Below are positions 43,305 to 51,952 of a DNA stretch of 64,000 nucleotides, piece by piece. The stretch's first letter is position 1. Each line of letters opens with the position of its first letter. A program made the position numbers and the translations under genes. The notes beneath the pieces are model-generated. The model was not told the origin of the DNA. It was given only the letters and a program-made list of their open reading frames with translations, and ran no database searches. This DNA comes from Chlorogloeopsis fritschii PCC 6912 (GTDB lineage Bacteria; Cyanobacteriota; Cyanobacteriia; Cyanobacteriales; Nostocaceae): NCBI RefSeq assembly GCF_000317285.1, contig NZ_AJLN01000047.1:124001-188000 (forward strand), read 5' to 3'.

Positions 43305-44987
43305 TTAGGCATATAATTCCCTGGGTTGCTTAGGCCAAGTAAAGCGGAAAGTACAACCCATTCCTTGTTGAGATTCTAAGGCGATCGCGCCTGTTTCGGT
43401 TTCCACGATTTTCTTGACAATTGCCAAACCTACTCCCGTGCTTTCTTTTTGATCTCGTGCTTCTAGGGTTTGGAAAATCAAAAATACCTTTTCTTGATAC
43501 TCTAAAGCAATACCAGGGCCATCGTCTACAACCGCAAATTCATAGTAATCTCCCCGATCTTGCACGGAAATTTTCACATGACCATCAGGGCGGGTATGAT
43601 GCTTTATGGCATTCGCGATTAAATTCGCAAACACCTGTTGTAAGGGTAATTTCTTCGTTACGAAAATTGGCATTCCCGGTTCCACTTCAATAGTAAAAGT
43701 AGGTGGCGGTGCTACCAAATCAATTACCTCTTGTAGTAATTCGCCTACATCTACTACAGACACTGGAGTTTGGATACGCCCAATTCTGGAATACTCCAAC
43801 AAGCCATTAATTAAAGCCTCCATGCGGTGCACTCGCCCCCGTAACAAGTGCATCTGGTGCTGGTTTTCTTCTGGTAGCTTGCCTTGTAAATCTTCTTCAA
43901 TCCATTCTGAGAGATTAGCGATCGCTCGTAAAGGTGCCTTTAAATCGTGGGAAGCAACATAAGCAAACTGATCGAGTTCATCATTGCGTTTTTTGAGCAG
44001 AGTTGTTGTTTTTGCCAAAATCGCATTGGTGCGCGTTAGTTCTTCTGCCCGTTGTTTGAGAGTTATGGTTGCTTGTTTGAAATCACTCACATCAATACAC
44101 GAGCCAAGATACCCGGCAAAACTGCCATCGGCATTCCACCTGGGAGTGCCTGTATCCAAAACCCAACGATACTCTCCATCAAAACGTCTCAGGCGATATT
44201 CCATTTTGAAAGGTTGCCTAGCATCAAAAGCACTAATGTAAGTTTTTAAGCAACGCTCTAAATCGTCGGGATGCACCCCTTGTGCCCAACCATTACTCAA
44301 TTCTTGTGCCATGGAGCGGCCAGTAAATTCCAGCCATCCTTTATTAAAATAATCACATAGCTTATCAGTACCTGACATCCAAATCATAACTGGGGCGGTG
44401 TCTGCCATGATTTGGAAACGTTCTTCAGTTTCTTGTAATACTTTTTTGATATCTTGGCAGTTATTAATCTCTGTTAAATTTTCGTATAGGAGTGTGCGCT
44501 CGGCTACACATTGCTCCAGTTGAGTTTTGAGCTTGTGGATTTCTGCTTCCGCACGTTTTTGATTGCTAAGATCTTGAGCTTCCCAAACCAAAGAAATTAC
44601 CCGTTCCCTTTCATCTGTGATTGGTTTAATCGCAAAGTCAATGGTTGCAATTGCATTCCCCGCAGCCAAAACCTCGACTTCATGGCGACTCACTTCTTTT
44701 TTTGCCGCACGGGCGATCGCACAAGATAATAGTTCCTGAGTTTGGTTTGAAGTTGCCCAAATACCACATTCCCAAAATCGGTGATTAATTAGTTTGCTTT
44801 TATCCAGTCCACTAAAATCTAATACTGCCTGATTTACATCAATAACAGTGCCTTCTGGCTTAAGAAGTGCAAGCAATTGAAAGGATTGCTGAAATATGGC
44901 ATTAAAGTATCGCTTACTCTCAATCAAGCTTGCTTCCTCTTGCTCTAATTTTTTCATGCCAGTAGCAGATTTAGAGTTTTGAACCAT
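43305..44987 (-). CDS. PAS-PAS histidine kinase (phytochrome-type kinase core)
   Basis: A 560-residue soluble kinase. Two PAS domains (about 25-140, with [20 protein letters not shown], and 190-305, with [20 protein letters not shown]), a coiled coil at 305-340, HisKA His347 in [16 protein letters not shown], then HATPase with [26 protein letters not shown] and [10 protein letters not shown]. The dimerisation sequence [11 protein letters not shown] is that of cyanobacterial phytochrome-class kinases, which signal to Rcp1-like receivers such as the adjacent gene. No GAF/phytochrome chromophore domain is present, so the PAS domains must sense another signal. Confidence 0.93.
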   Translation of the reverse strand: MVQNSKSATGMKKLEQEEASLIESKRYFNAIFQQSFQLLALLKPEGTVIDVNQAVLDFSGLDKSKLINHRFWECGIWATSNQTQELLSCAIARAAKKEVSRHEVEVLAAGNAIATIDFAIKPITDERERVISLVWEAQDLSNQKRAEAEIHKLKTQLEQCVAERTLLYENLTEINNCQDIKKVLQETEERFQIMADTAPVMIWMSGTDKLCDYFNKGWLEFTGRSMAQELSNGWAQGVHPDDLERCLKTYISAFDARQPFKMEYRLRRFDGEYRWVLDTGTPRWNADGSFAGYLGSCIDVSDFKQATITLKQRAEELTRTNAILAKTTTLLKKRNDELDQFAYVASHDLKAPLRAIANLSEWIEEDLQGKLPEENQHQMHLLRGRVHRMEALINGLLEYSRIGRIQTPVSVVDVGELLQEVIDLVAPPPTFTIEVEPGMPIFVTKKLPLQQVFANLIANAIKHHTRPDGHVKISVQDRGDYYEFAVVDDGPGIALEYQEKVFLIFQTLEARDQKESTGVGLAIVKKIVETETGAIALESQQGMGCTFRFTWPKQPRELYA

Positions 44988-45161
44988 AATCTGTTTTTTA
45001 AATTTTTATTATTGTTTTTATTGTCACAGATATCCTCACAATCATGGTTCGGTTTGTATGCTCAATCTGAACTGGCAATGGTTAATTAGCAATTTGAATC
45101 AAACTAGGAAAAAATTTTTCGCTTTCTTCTGTTCGCACATAAGTTAGGATATTTAAGCTAT

Positions 45162-45182
45162 GTTTGCTTATATTAAGCAAAC
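45162..45182. promoter_or_regulatory. Perfect palindrome, candidate operator
   Basis: GTTTGCTTA-TAT-TAAGCAAAC: nine-base arms around a 3-base centre, about 175 bases upstream of the kinase start and 306 upstream of the NarL-type regulator start. Confidence 0.5.
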
Positions 45183-45451
45183 TTAAAACTTTAAGCTTGA
45201 AAGTATCTGGAAACTGGTGAAGGTTAAATTAGCAGGTGCTGTGAATTAAATACTTACGGTCGCAAGCACTAGTTAAATTATTATTTCATAACTCTTTGCT
45301 GGCTCGCTATATATCATTGGCTAGATTTTTTGTTCTGTAGTCTTGCTAATTGAGAACAAAATGAGTACTTCTATCGGTGGATGCAATTTTATTGAAAAAT
45401 CATCTATCTTTAGTTTTGGAAAATAAAAAAATAAATAGTAAAATGTCGGCC

Positions 45452-45464
45452 TGCGACAGATGCA
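45452..45464 (+). repeat. 13-bp repeat, upstream copy of an inverted pair
   Basis: TGCGACAGATGCA, 24 bases before the start codon of the NarL-type regulator. Its exact reverse complement lies at 46451-46463, after the gene. Confidence 0.6.
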
Positions 45465-45487
45465 ATGAGTAGAGAGTAAGGATACCA

Positions 45488-46207
45488 ATGAGCGAAATTA
45501 GTATTGTTCTAATTGAAGATCACGATCTGACCAGAATGGGGCTAAAAGCTGCATTACAGACAGATAGCACAGTTCGAGTTGTTGGTGAAGCCGCAAATGC
45601 TACTAAAGGGCTAAAACTCTTGGAAACTGCGAAGCCAGATGTAGCTGTTGTGGATATTGGATTGCCTGACATGGATGGGATTGAACTCACCCGTAAGTTT
45701 AGGCAATGGCAGGCCGAAACGGGAGATTCAACAACAAAGATTCTCATTCTCACGATGGAACATTCAGAGGATGCTGTGCTTGCTGCCTTTGCAGCAGGAG
45801 CAGACTCCTACTATATGAAGGACACGAGTATTGATAGGTTAACCGAAGCAATTCAAGCAACTTACGAAGGAAACTCTTGGATCGATCCAGCGATCGCCAA
45901 TGTCGTCTTGCTCCAAATGCGTAAAGCTTTACCAGAAGGACAAGCCGCCGAGAAAAGCAAGACTGTAAAAATTGATGCCCTGGCACCTGAGTACGAGCAA
46001 GTTTTGGAAACCTATCCTCTGACTCAAAGAGAACTGGAGATTCTTGAGTTGATCGTGGCTGGATGTAGTAATGGACAAATTGCAGAGAAACTGTACATTA
46101 CAGTTGGAACGGTAAAAACTCACGTTCGCAATATTCTCAATAAACTCTGTGCCGATGATCGTACCCAAGCAGCTGTGCGCGCCTTGCGTTCAGGGTTAGT
46201 AGCATAA
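45488..46207 (+). CDS. NarL/FixJ-type response regulator (receiver plus LuxR HTH)
   Basis: A 239-residue DNA-binding regulator. Receiver at 4-130: IEDHDLTRMGLKAAL, phospho-Asp56 in VAVVDIGLPDMDG, Thr/Lys in ILTMEHSED and YYMKDTSID. The C-terminal LuxR HTH lies in LTQRELEILELIVAGCSNGQ and IAEKLYITVGTVKTHVRNIL. It is the only DNA-binding output in the signalling cluster and is divergent from the PAS kinase, so it could be the end of that pathway, although specificity is not shown. The start codon sits next to a 13-bp inverted repeat copy. Confidence 0.93.
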   Translation: MSEISIVLIEDHDLTRMGLKAALQTDSTVRVVGEAANATKGLKLLETAKPDVAVVDIGLPDMDGIELTRKFRQWQAETGDSTTKILILTMEHSEDAVLAAFAAGADSYYMKDTSIDRLTEAIQATYEGNSWIDPAIANVVLLQMRKALPEGQAAEKSKTVKIDALAPEYEQVLETYPLTQRELEILELIVAGCSNGQIAEKLYITVGTVKTHVRNILNKLCADDRTQAAVRALRSGLVA

Positions 46208-46403
46208 ATCATAAATGATTTATAGCTAATAGAAAATGGTTAGCAGTTAGCGATTGATAGAAAAATCAACAACCGATAACCAAGAACCCAAAAGAGCGTA
46301 TGATTCAGTCAATCTTTTTTGTACTTACTCTCACCTAACAAGTCTGTTATCTGTAATGCGATTCATTGTATAGTTATCGCTCAAGGTTACAGTAAATTAC
46401 GAA

Positions 46404-46436
46404 CCCTCCAATCTCACTTCATCAACGGTTGGAGGG
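46404..46436 (+). terminator. Hairpin downstream of the NarL-type regulator
   Basis: Perfect arms CCCTCCAA and TTGGAGGG with a 17-base loop. Only a weak T tract follows, so termination is plausible but not certain. Confidence 0.5.
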
Positions 46437-46450
46437 ATTGTAATACAATG

Positions 46451-46463
46451 TGCATCTGTCGCA
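46451..46463 (-). repeat. 13-bp repeat, downstream copy of an inverted pair
   Basis: TGCATCTGTCGCA, exact reverse complement of 45452-45464. Confidence 0.6.
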
Positions 46464-46847
46464 ATCTTTTTTCAAATTGGTATAAATTCTAAATTTAGAG
46501 TAACGATATCGAGGGTCAACAAATAGAATTGCTTCATTCTATGGATTGCTGATATTTGGTGATATTGAACACACATGAAATATATCTCCACCGTATATTT
46601 AACCTTTAATAATTAAAGACAGTAGTGAAAAAAGTATTAATAGTAACTCTAATTTATTAATAATTAAGATAAGATTGTCTGTAAGCCAAAAACTTTAGTC
46701 TAAGTAATTATATTTAAATCAATATTGATAATAATTACTTCTTGCGATAGAACAGTGACTTGACTTGAGGTAGAAGAAAAGAAAAACTGTAATTGATATC
46801 TTAATTTAGAAGTAGAATAACAGTAGGAAAAGACCAAGGAGCTAATT

Positions 46848-47120
46848 ATGAATATTATTGCTTGGATAATACTCGGTCTTCTTGCAGGAGCTATTGCTAA
46901 GGCTATTTATCCTGGTCGTCAGGGTGGTGGAATTCTGGCAACCATGATTTTAGGTATCATCGGTGCATTTATCGGTGGAAGTATAGTTTCTTTAATCAAC
47001 ACGGGAACACTACAATTAACTGCAAGCACTCTTAGTATTCCTGGCTTGATTGTTGCCATCATTGGCGCAATAATTGCTATTTTTATCTGGGGTTTGATTA
47101 CTCGACGCAGCACAGTTTAA
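46848..47120 (+). CDS. GlsB/YeaQ/YmgE-family stress membrane protein
   Basis: A 90-residue protein, mostly three hydrophobic glycine-rich spans: IIAWIILGLLAGAIAKAIYP, GGGILATMILGIIGAFIGGS and GLIVAIIGAIIAIFIWGLI. The GRQGG motif between spans 1 and 2 and length match the GlsB/YeaQ (transglycosylase-associated) family, general-stress-induced small membrane proteins. AAGGAGC precedes the ATG. Convergent with the CsbD gene through a strong bidirectional terminator. Confidence 0.92.
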   Translation: MNIIAWIILGLLAGAIAKAIYPGRQGGGILATMILGIIGAFIGGSIVSLINTGTLQLTASTLSIPGLIVAIIGAIIAIFIWGLITRRSTV

Positions 47121-47195
47121 ACGAATGCTAGGAGAAATCATGGTTAGAGCCGATTTACAAGGAGCTAACCTTTTCTTGTTTTTCACCATCAATAG

Positions 47196-47229
47196 AAAAC
47201 TCCACTGTTTTAAATTCAGTGGAGTTTTT
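47196..47229. terminator. Bidirectional terminator between GlsB and CsbD genes
   Basis: Twelve-base perfect arms AAAACTCCACTG and CAGTGGAGTTTT around a 9-base loop, with T tracts on both strands. Confidence 0.92.
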
Positions 47230-47258
47230 AAGTAATGTCAGTAGTTAAAAAGATAGAA

Positions 47259-47441
47259 TTAATCTAATGATTTCTTAACATCGTCCTTGATATTCTCAAC
47301 AGTATGGCGAAGTTGGGCTTCTGCTTGTTTTGCTTGACCTTCTGCTTGGTCTTTAGGATTGCCAGTTACATCACCAATTACTTCCTGAACTTTGCCTTCA
47401 ATATTTTTAGCAGTTGCTTCTACTCTCTTTTCTAAACTCAT
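47259..47441 (-). CDS. CsbD-family stress protein
   Basis: A 60-residue, highly charged protein. The motif KNIEGKVQEVIGDVTGNPKD and the repeating Ala/Glu/Gln helix (QAEGQAKQAEAQLRHTVENI) identify CsbD, a small stress-induced protein found in many bacteria, function unknown. A ribosome site AGGAGG lies 7-12 bases upstream of the ATG. It converges with GlsB, as stress genes often cluster in cyanobacteria. Confidence 0.93.
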   Translation of the reverse strand: MSLEKRVEATAKNIEGKVQEVIGDVTGNPKDQAEGQAKQAEAQLRHTVENIKDDVKKSLD

Positions 47442-47851
47442 TATTTTTCCTCCTAAAATACACGCATAATTGATTTGTACAAAAATAAAATATTACTAAT
47501 TAGCTAGAAGTTGCACCTATCAACAGATAGAAATTACTTCTTAGTAGGGCATAACTAAAGACAGATTTTAGTGGCAGAAAACGCCAAAAAATGTGTAAAT
47601 AATATATGGTATACAAATCAAATAAAATTTAGTTTATAAAGTTAATAAGCAGCTAAAAACCTCCTATAAATATGTATTTTTTAGTTTAACTAGGCTTAGT
47701 AAGAAAATTATTAATTTGAAAAAACACAGCATTTAGAAGAAAAATTGGATTTAGCTAACGTTGACTGCCGATAAGGTATGCTGAACGCATAGTGGAGCAT
47801 CAAATTTGCCCACACACTTATATCAAAGCAAATCTTCGTGGTCAGAAAACT
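47442..47851. other. Intergenic region upstream of TIGR02587 gene
   Basis: AT-rich, no credited gene. The frame of the downstream gene is open back to a GTG at 47792 but the start at 47852 looks better supported by sequence conservation pattern. Confidence 0.4.
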
Positions 47852-48739
47852 ATGGGTGTGAAAAGCAAGCGTCGGAAAAATGTGTGGGCAAGCGAGATGA
47901 ACGATATTATTCGAGGTGCTTGTGGTGGTTTTTTATTTGGCATCCCCTTACTTTACACAATGGAGGTATGGTGGATTGGATCGCTTGCAAAACCATCAAT
48001 ATTAATGTTTGCGATCGCACTCACATTTATTATTGTTTTCTTGCTCAACCGAACGGAAGGCTTTCGCAGACGCAGACATGGCAGCCGCCCTTATGAAGCG
48101 ATAACAGATACAGTAGAAGCTATGGCAATTGGAATAGCTTGCTCTGCATTTATACTGCTGCTACTGCAAGAACTAACTCCTCAAACCTCACTTAAAGAAA
48201 TGCTTGGTAAAATCACATTTGAGAGCGTGCCATTTACATTTGGTGTAGCCTTAGCCAACCAATTTTTGGGAGATACTCGTAATGGAAATACAGAAGGACA
48301 AAAAAGCCGTCAGGCAAACAAAAAAAACAACAACTCAAATTTACACGCAACCTTTGCTGATATTGGTGCAACAGTCATAGGTGCAATTGTAATAGCATTT
48401 AACATTGCCCCTACAGATGAAATTCCGATGTTAGCAGCAGCTGTTTCGCCTCCTTGGCTTTTAGCTACTATGACTGCATCTATACTCATTTCCTATGCTA
48501 TTGTCTTTGAAGCGGGCTTTTCAGATCAACAAAAACGCAGGCAGCAACAAGGAATTTTCCAAAGACCTATTAGTGAGACGGTAGCATCCTATTTAGTATC
48601 TCTATTGGCGGCAGCATTAATGTTGTGGTTCTTTCAAAAATTAACTCTGAGCGATCCTTGGACAATGTGGTTAAATCACACATTGCTATTAGGACTACCT
48701 GCAACTATCGGCGGTGCAGCTGGAAGGTTGGCAGTATGA
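47852..48739 (+). CDS. TIGR02587-family integral membrane protein
   Basis: About 295 residues. A basic N-terminus (KSKRRKN) precedes a motif NDIIRGACGGFLFGIPLLYT, followed by seven or eight hydrophobic spans with a cytoplasmic loop GDTRNGNTEGQKSRQANK. The pattern, including RTEGFRRRRH after the second span, matches TIGR02587 (DUF2391-like) proteins of cyanobacteria and a few other bacteria. Function unknown. Its stop overlaps the start of the next gene by four bases (ATGA), so the two are translationally coupled, consistent with a TIGR02587/TIGR02588 membrane complex. Confidence 0.85.
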   Translation: MGVKSKRRKNVWASEMNDIIRGACGGFLFGIPLLYTMEVWWIGSLAKPSILMFAIALTFIIVFLLNRTEGFRRRRHGSRPYEAITDTVEAMAIGIACSAFILLLLQELTPQTSLKEMLGKITFESVPFTFGVALANQFLGDTRNGNTEGQKSRQANKKNNNSNLHATFADIGATVIGAIVIAFNIAPTDEIPMLAAAVSPPWLLATMTASILISYAIVFEAGFSDQQKRRQQQGIFQRPISETVASYLVSLLAAALMLWFFQKLTLSDPWTMWLNHTLLLGLPATIGGAAGRLAV

Positions 48740-49149
48740 ATACTGAAATAACCGATACTGAAACACCACAACCAAAGCGTTCTGCGGCTGAATGGGTTAC
48801 TTTTGGTGCTGCCTCATTTATCCTTGCTATAGTAGTCGGCTTAGTAGGGTATGTTTGGTTAAACGAAAACGATAAACCTCCGATTCTCTCTGTTAGCAAC
48901 AAACAAACTATCCGGGAAGTGGATGGAAAATATTACGTTCCTTTTGAAGTCACCAATACAGGCGGGGGCACAGCTGAATCAGTTCAGATTATGGCTGAGT
49001 TGAAGATAGGGGAAAAAGTCACTGAAACAGGAGATTTACAGATTGACTTTTTATCCAGTGGCGAAAGGGAAGAAGGGGCATTTGTATTCACTCAAAATCC
49101 GCGCCAAGGTCAGTTAATAATTAGAGTCGCCAGTTATAAATTACCCTAA
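48736..49149 (+). CDS. TIGR02588-family membrane-anchored protein
   Basis: A 137-residue protein. Residues 1-20 are polar, a single span lies at 21-43 (VTFGAASFILAIVVGLVGYV), and the remainder is a periplasm-facing beta-rich domain (YYVPFEVTNTGGGTAESVQI) resembling an immunoglobulin-like fold. It is the standard companion of TIGR02587. ATGA overlap with that gene. Function unknown; membrane stress sensing or envelope maintenance is a guess based on neighbours. Confidence 0.85.
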   Translation: MNTEITDTETPQPKRSAAEWVTFGAASFILAIVVGLVGYVWLNENDKPPILSVSNKQTIREVDGKYYVPFEVTNTGGGTAESVQIMAELKIGEKVTETGDLQIDFLSSGEREEGAFVFTQNPRQGQLIIRVASYKLP

Positions 49150-49197
49150 CGACTCATTGTGCACTGCATATTCTTTTGTAAAGACCATTACTTGTCC

Positions 49198-49246
49198 TTA
49201 GTCATTAGTTATTGGTAAAACCCATGACTAATGACTAGTGACTAAT
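49198..49246. repeat. Heptameric inverted repeat (AGTCATT)
   Basis: AGTCATTAGT at 49200-49209 and ACTAATGACT at 49227-49236, then a further ACTAGTGACTAAT. Sits between convergent genes and could end both transcripts. Confidence 0.6.
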
Positions 49247-49248
49247 GG

Positions 49249-50016
49249 CTATGCACTCACCTTAGCCTTAGACCAAACACCGTTTTCATCTTCATCAAAT
49301 TTCTGATGAACGGCTTCCCAAGCTGCTTGTTCTGCCTGAGCTTGGTCGTTCGTTTGATCTAGGACGCTGTTATAGCGTTCAATAAATGTATTTTGGGCAT
49401 CTGGTGAAAGATGAGAGCGCACCTCTGGAGACAAATCTTCTGCGCTATTGCAGCGCCCGGTACATGGACGAGGAAGTGTCTGCTCCAATGTGTGGATCTC
49501 TTCGCCACCAGCACCTTGCATCAAGTTTTGGAACTCTTCAGCCCGGTTGCTAGGAACTTCTGCCATTAGCAAGAACTCCCCGGCTTGCAGGCGAGTTTGA
49601 TAAACAGCAGCCTTATCTTCTGGCATTCCCAGAGCTACTAATGCAGATACCAATCCTGCACCTGCACTACCAGCGATCGCTCCACTAGCAGCTCCTAATA
49701 GTACCGCACCGATCGGGCCTGCTGCTACAATCGAGCCAACAAAAGGAATGAACAATACGCCTACGCCTGTAAGCAAGCCAAATAAGGAGCCGAAGAAAGA
49801 ACCAAAAAGTGCTCCTTGTCTCAAACCTCCCAAAATTACATCTCTTTTGGTAATAAAACCAGCAATTCGAGTTTGTGATTGGAAATTTTTGCCCATCACC
49901 GAAATATGATCTCTAGGCACACCCCGGTCTAACAATTGCCGAAGAACATTATCAACTTGGTTCTGCTCTTTAAAAACAGCTGATATAGTACGCTCTGCTT
50001 TATATTCTTCAGGCAT
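49249..50016 (-). CDS. Glycine-zipper stress protein fused to a ChaB domain
   Basis: A 255-residue protein. Residues 1-60 are a general-stress-protein-17M-like domain ([20 protein letters not shown] then [14 protein letters not shown]). Residues 75-140 are a hydrophobic glycine/alanine zipper ([35 protein letters not shown]) likely to insert into a membrane. Residues 200-255 are a ChaB domain ([36 protein letters not shown]). The ChaB domain is otherwise found next to the cation exchanger ChaA. Neighbours are Dps and other stress genes, so osmotic or oxidative stress is likely. Confidence 0.85.
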   Translation of the reverse strand: MPEEYKAERTISAVFKEQNQVDNVLRQLLDRGVPRDHISVMGKNFQSQTRIAGFITKRDVILGGLRQGALFGSFFGSLFGLLTGVGVLFIPFVGSIVAAGPIGAVLLGAASGAIAGSAGAGLVSALVALGMPEDKAAVYQTRLQAGEFLLMAEVPSNRAEEFQNLMQGAGGEEIHTLEQTLPRPCTGRCNSAEDLSPEVRSHLSPDAQNTFIERYNSVLDQTNDQAQAEQAAWEAVHQKFDEDENGVWSKAKVSA

Positions 50017-50150
50017 TTAATACTCCTTAATTATTTCGTTTTTGTACACATTAGATTGAGGAATGAGCAGGTAGATGCAAATATGCGCTCAAACCTCAAT
50101 CTCTAAAATCCAAACTCTGACTAATGGTGTAAAACCCTATCTGCTCTTGC

Positions 50151-50690
50151 TTAGACACCTACAGGAGTTTTCCTTTCAGTTGCTGGTTGAGAACCATCTG
50201 CTTCTAGAGCCTGCCCTTCAATAAAGGAGCGCAGCATCCAAGCCATCTCTTCATGCCCTTCCATCAGCCCAGTTAAGAAGTCAGCAGTTCCTTCGTCGTG
50301 GAACTCTTCAGAACACCGATCTATATGCTCGCGGAGATTGCGAATAACTTGCTCGTGATCGTCTACCAGTCGAGCCACCATTCCAGTTGCTGTGGGGACA
50401 TCACCACCATGCTCCTTGATGGTGCCATTCTTCAAGAATCCTTCCATTGTGCCAATAGGATAACCACCCAAAGCACGAACCCGTTCAGCAATGGCATCAA
50501 TATTTTCAGTCAGTTGTTGGTACTGTTCTTCCCAAATTTCATGCAAACTGCGGAACTGAGGCCCAACTACATCCCAGTGGTACTTTTTCGTTTTGACTAC
50601 CAACAGATACGCATCTGACAAATCTTTATTCAACAGTTCAATTACACCATTACGTTGTTCTTCAGTTAAACCAATGTTGAGTGGACGCAT
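50151..50690 (-). CDS. dps: Dps-family ferritin-like DNA-protection protein
   Basis: A 179-residue Dps. The ferroxidase ligands lie in KKYHWDVVGPQFRSLHEIWE (His and Asp/Glu) and the following helix EQYQQLTENIDAIAERVRAL; the second helix pair contains EEMAWMLRSFIEGQALE. Dps dodecamers bind iron and hydrogen peroxide and coat DNA under stress. Low-temperature-induced protein genes adjoin dps genes in other cyanobacteria as well, from memory. A good AGGGATG-type start precedes the ATG. Confidence 0.93.
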   Translation of the reverse strand: MRPLNIGLTEEQRNGVIELLNKDLSDAYLLVVKTKKYHWDVVGPQFRSLHEIWEEQYQQLTENIDAIAERVRALGGYPIGTMEGFLKNGTIKEHGGDVPTATGMVARLVDDHEQVIRNLREHIDRCSEEFHDEGTADFLTGLMEGHEEMAWMLRSFIEGQALEADGSQPATERKTPVGV

Positions 50691-50941
50691 TTGCTTTTCA
50701 TCCCTAAGTTATTTTCTTTCTTCTCTAACTTCACAAAATCAACACAGAAAGAACATCAACCTCAAGAATGATTGTGTTTATGAAATTAATCTATGCGTTG
50801 TAAGATGTATTATTTAGTTTAAACTATTAGATTAATCTTTTAGTAATCTCTTAACTATTTTTAGTTTTTGATTTACAGTTGATATGCGCTATTTAAACTT
50901 AACGCTCTAAAAATTATTTAATGCTTAATAATAAATCAAGT

Positions 50942-50983
50942 ACAGACATTTTGAAATTTACGAAATTCCAAAATGCCTGTTTT
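50942..50983. terminator. Long imperfect hairpin
   Basis: ACAGACATTTTG...CAAAATGCCTGT with AAATTT/AAATT pairs inside: about 17 of 19 positions pair, followed by TTTTAATAA on the plus strand. May act as a second terminator for the lti transcript or a leader element of dps. Confidence 0.5.
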
Positions 50984-51017
50984 AATAATCAGGGTATATT
51001 AAGCAATAATTAATAAA

Positions 51018-51058
51018 TTAACCCCAGCTTTAAAATCAATATACTGGGGTTAATTTTT
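51018..51058 (-). terminator. Intrinsic terminator of the lti gene
   Basis: Ten-base arms TTAACCCCAG and CTGGGGTTAA, 10 bases beyond the stop codon of the minus-strand gene at 51069. Confidence 0.85.
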
Positions 51059-51068
51059 CTAATGAGGC

Positions 51069-51434
51069 TTATTGATTACCTGTGACTTTTTTCAAGAAAT
51101 TGCTAACTTCTTCTTCTACTGAAGTTGCTTGTTGAGAATTTTCTGGGCGATTCATTTTTTCAACATCAGCAGCACCTTGAACCTCGTTCAGTCCACCCCC
51201 ACTTGTCCGCTTCTGAGTTTCTTCCAATCCCAAAGGTGGTTTGCTTGCTGATTCATCAGTTCTGCGCTGAGTTTCTAGCAATTGATCGGTAGCTTCTTGA
51301 GGATTGCTTTTGTAGCTCTCGATTGCAGCAGCAGGCAAAGCATTAGACAGTAACAGCAAAGCACAAGTGAATGCCAAAACTACAAAACGCATGGGACGTA
51401 AAATAGAACGTAATGAAGCAACGATTTTTTGCAT
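51069..51434 (-). CDS. Low-temperature-induced protein family, secreted
   Basis: A 121-residue protein with a signal peptide (MRFVVLAFTCALLLLSNALPAAA, cut after AAA) preceded by a basic leader. The mature part is polar and ends GGGLNEVQGAADVEKMNRPE then NSQQATSVEEEVSNFLKKVT. That ending matches the cyanobacterial low-temperature-induced protein family, whose members often sit next to a dps gene. Function unknown; periplasmic. A strong terminator follows and a good ribosome site (GGAGGAAG) precedes the ATG. Confidence 0.85.
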   Translation of the reverse strand: MQKIVASLRSILRPMRFVVLAFTCALLLLSNALPAAAIESYKSNPQEATDQLLETQRRTDESASKPPLGLEETQKRTSGGGLNEVQGAADVEKMNRPENSQQATSVEEEVSNFLKKVTGNQ

Positions 51435-51952
51435 TTAACTTCCTCCAAAAATGAAATTTTTGATTAACTCAATAAGAAAGTTTAGAAATAAAAGATGATT
51501 AGAGCAGTACTAAATTAATGCTAAATAGATTATCATTATGGTAATATTAGCATTAACATTCAACTAGTTGCTCGCTCATTTACTTTCTTGATTTCCGTCT
51601 GGTGATTTTGACTTTATAAAGTCAATCTAGGCTTATTATTTTTTTAATTTGAAAAGGTGAACGCGTGAATCGACCTGCGGGCTGAAGTTTTGTCTATTAA
51701 TTCAAGAAAAATAATCTCTCTGTAGATAGATATTGTCTTCAAGGTTTTATTAGATAAACTACCTCTTTATTGACCTGAGCGATCGCAAAATTAAAACTTG
51801 TCTTACCATCTACTGCAAAGCCTAAATTAGAACTAAGCATCTCTATCTCATTTGAAGTCAGAAGGTAAGATTAGCTTCGGGAGCAGAGGAGAGCACACGG
51901 GCAATATCGCACAATAAAAGGCAGAATTAATAGAAGGAGTTGAGGAAGGCTT
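51435..51952. other. Divergent intergenic region
   Basis: About 520 bases between the lti gene and the transferase gene on the other strand. No credible gene or strong repeat; the end close to 51945 carries the AGGAAGG ribosome site of the transferase. Confidence 0.4.

Larger units (their letters stand above)
44988..45487. other. Divergent regulatory region between kinase and NarL-type regulator
   Basis: A 500-bp gene-free region. Holds the 21-bp palindrome at 45162-45182, a second inverted repeat TTTTGTTCT/AGAACAAAA at 45328-45361, and one of the flanking 13-bp repeats at 45452-45464. Confidence 0.6.
46208..46847. other. Gene-free region with terminator-like hairpin
   Basis: About 640 bases. 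The hairpin at 46404-46436 and the 13-bp repeat at 46451-46463 follow the regulator. The remaining 380 bases are AT-rich and lead into the GlsB gene, with no credible coding frame. Confidence 0.5.
50691..51068. other. Spacer with two strong hairpins
   Basis: Between dps and the lti gene. Two hairpins, at 50942-50983 and 51018-51058; the rest is AT-rich with the dps promoter. Confidence 0.6.

Noticed and set aside
43606-43962. 118-codon plus-strand frame opposite the PAS kinase
   Set aside because: Antisense shadow of a histidine kinase with complete catalytic motifs.
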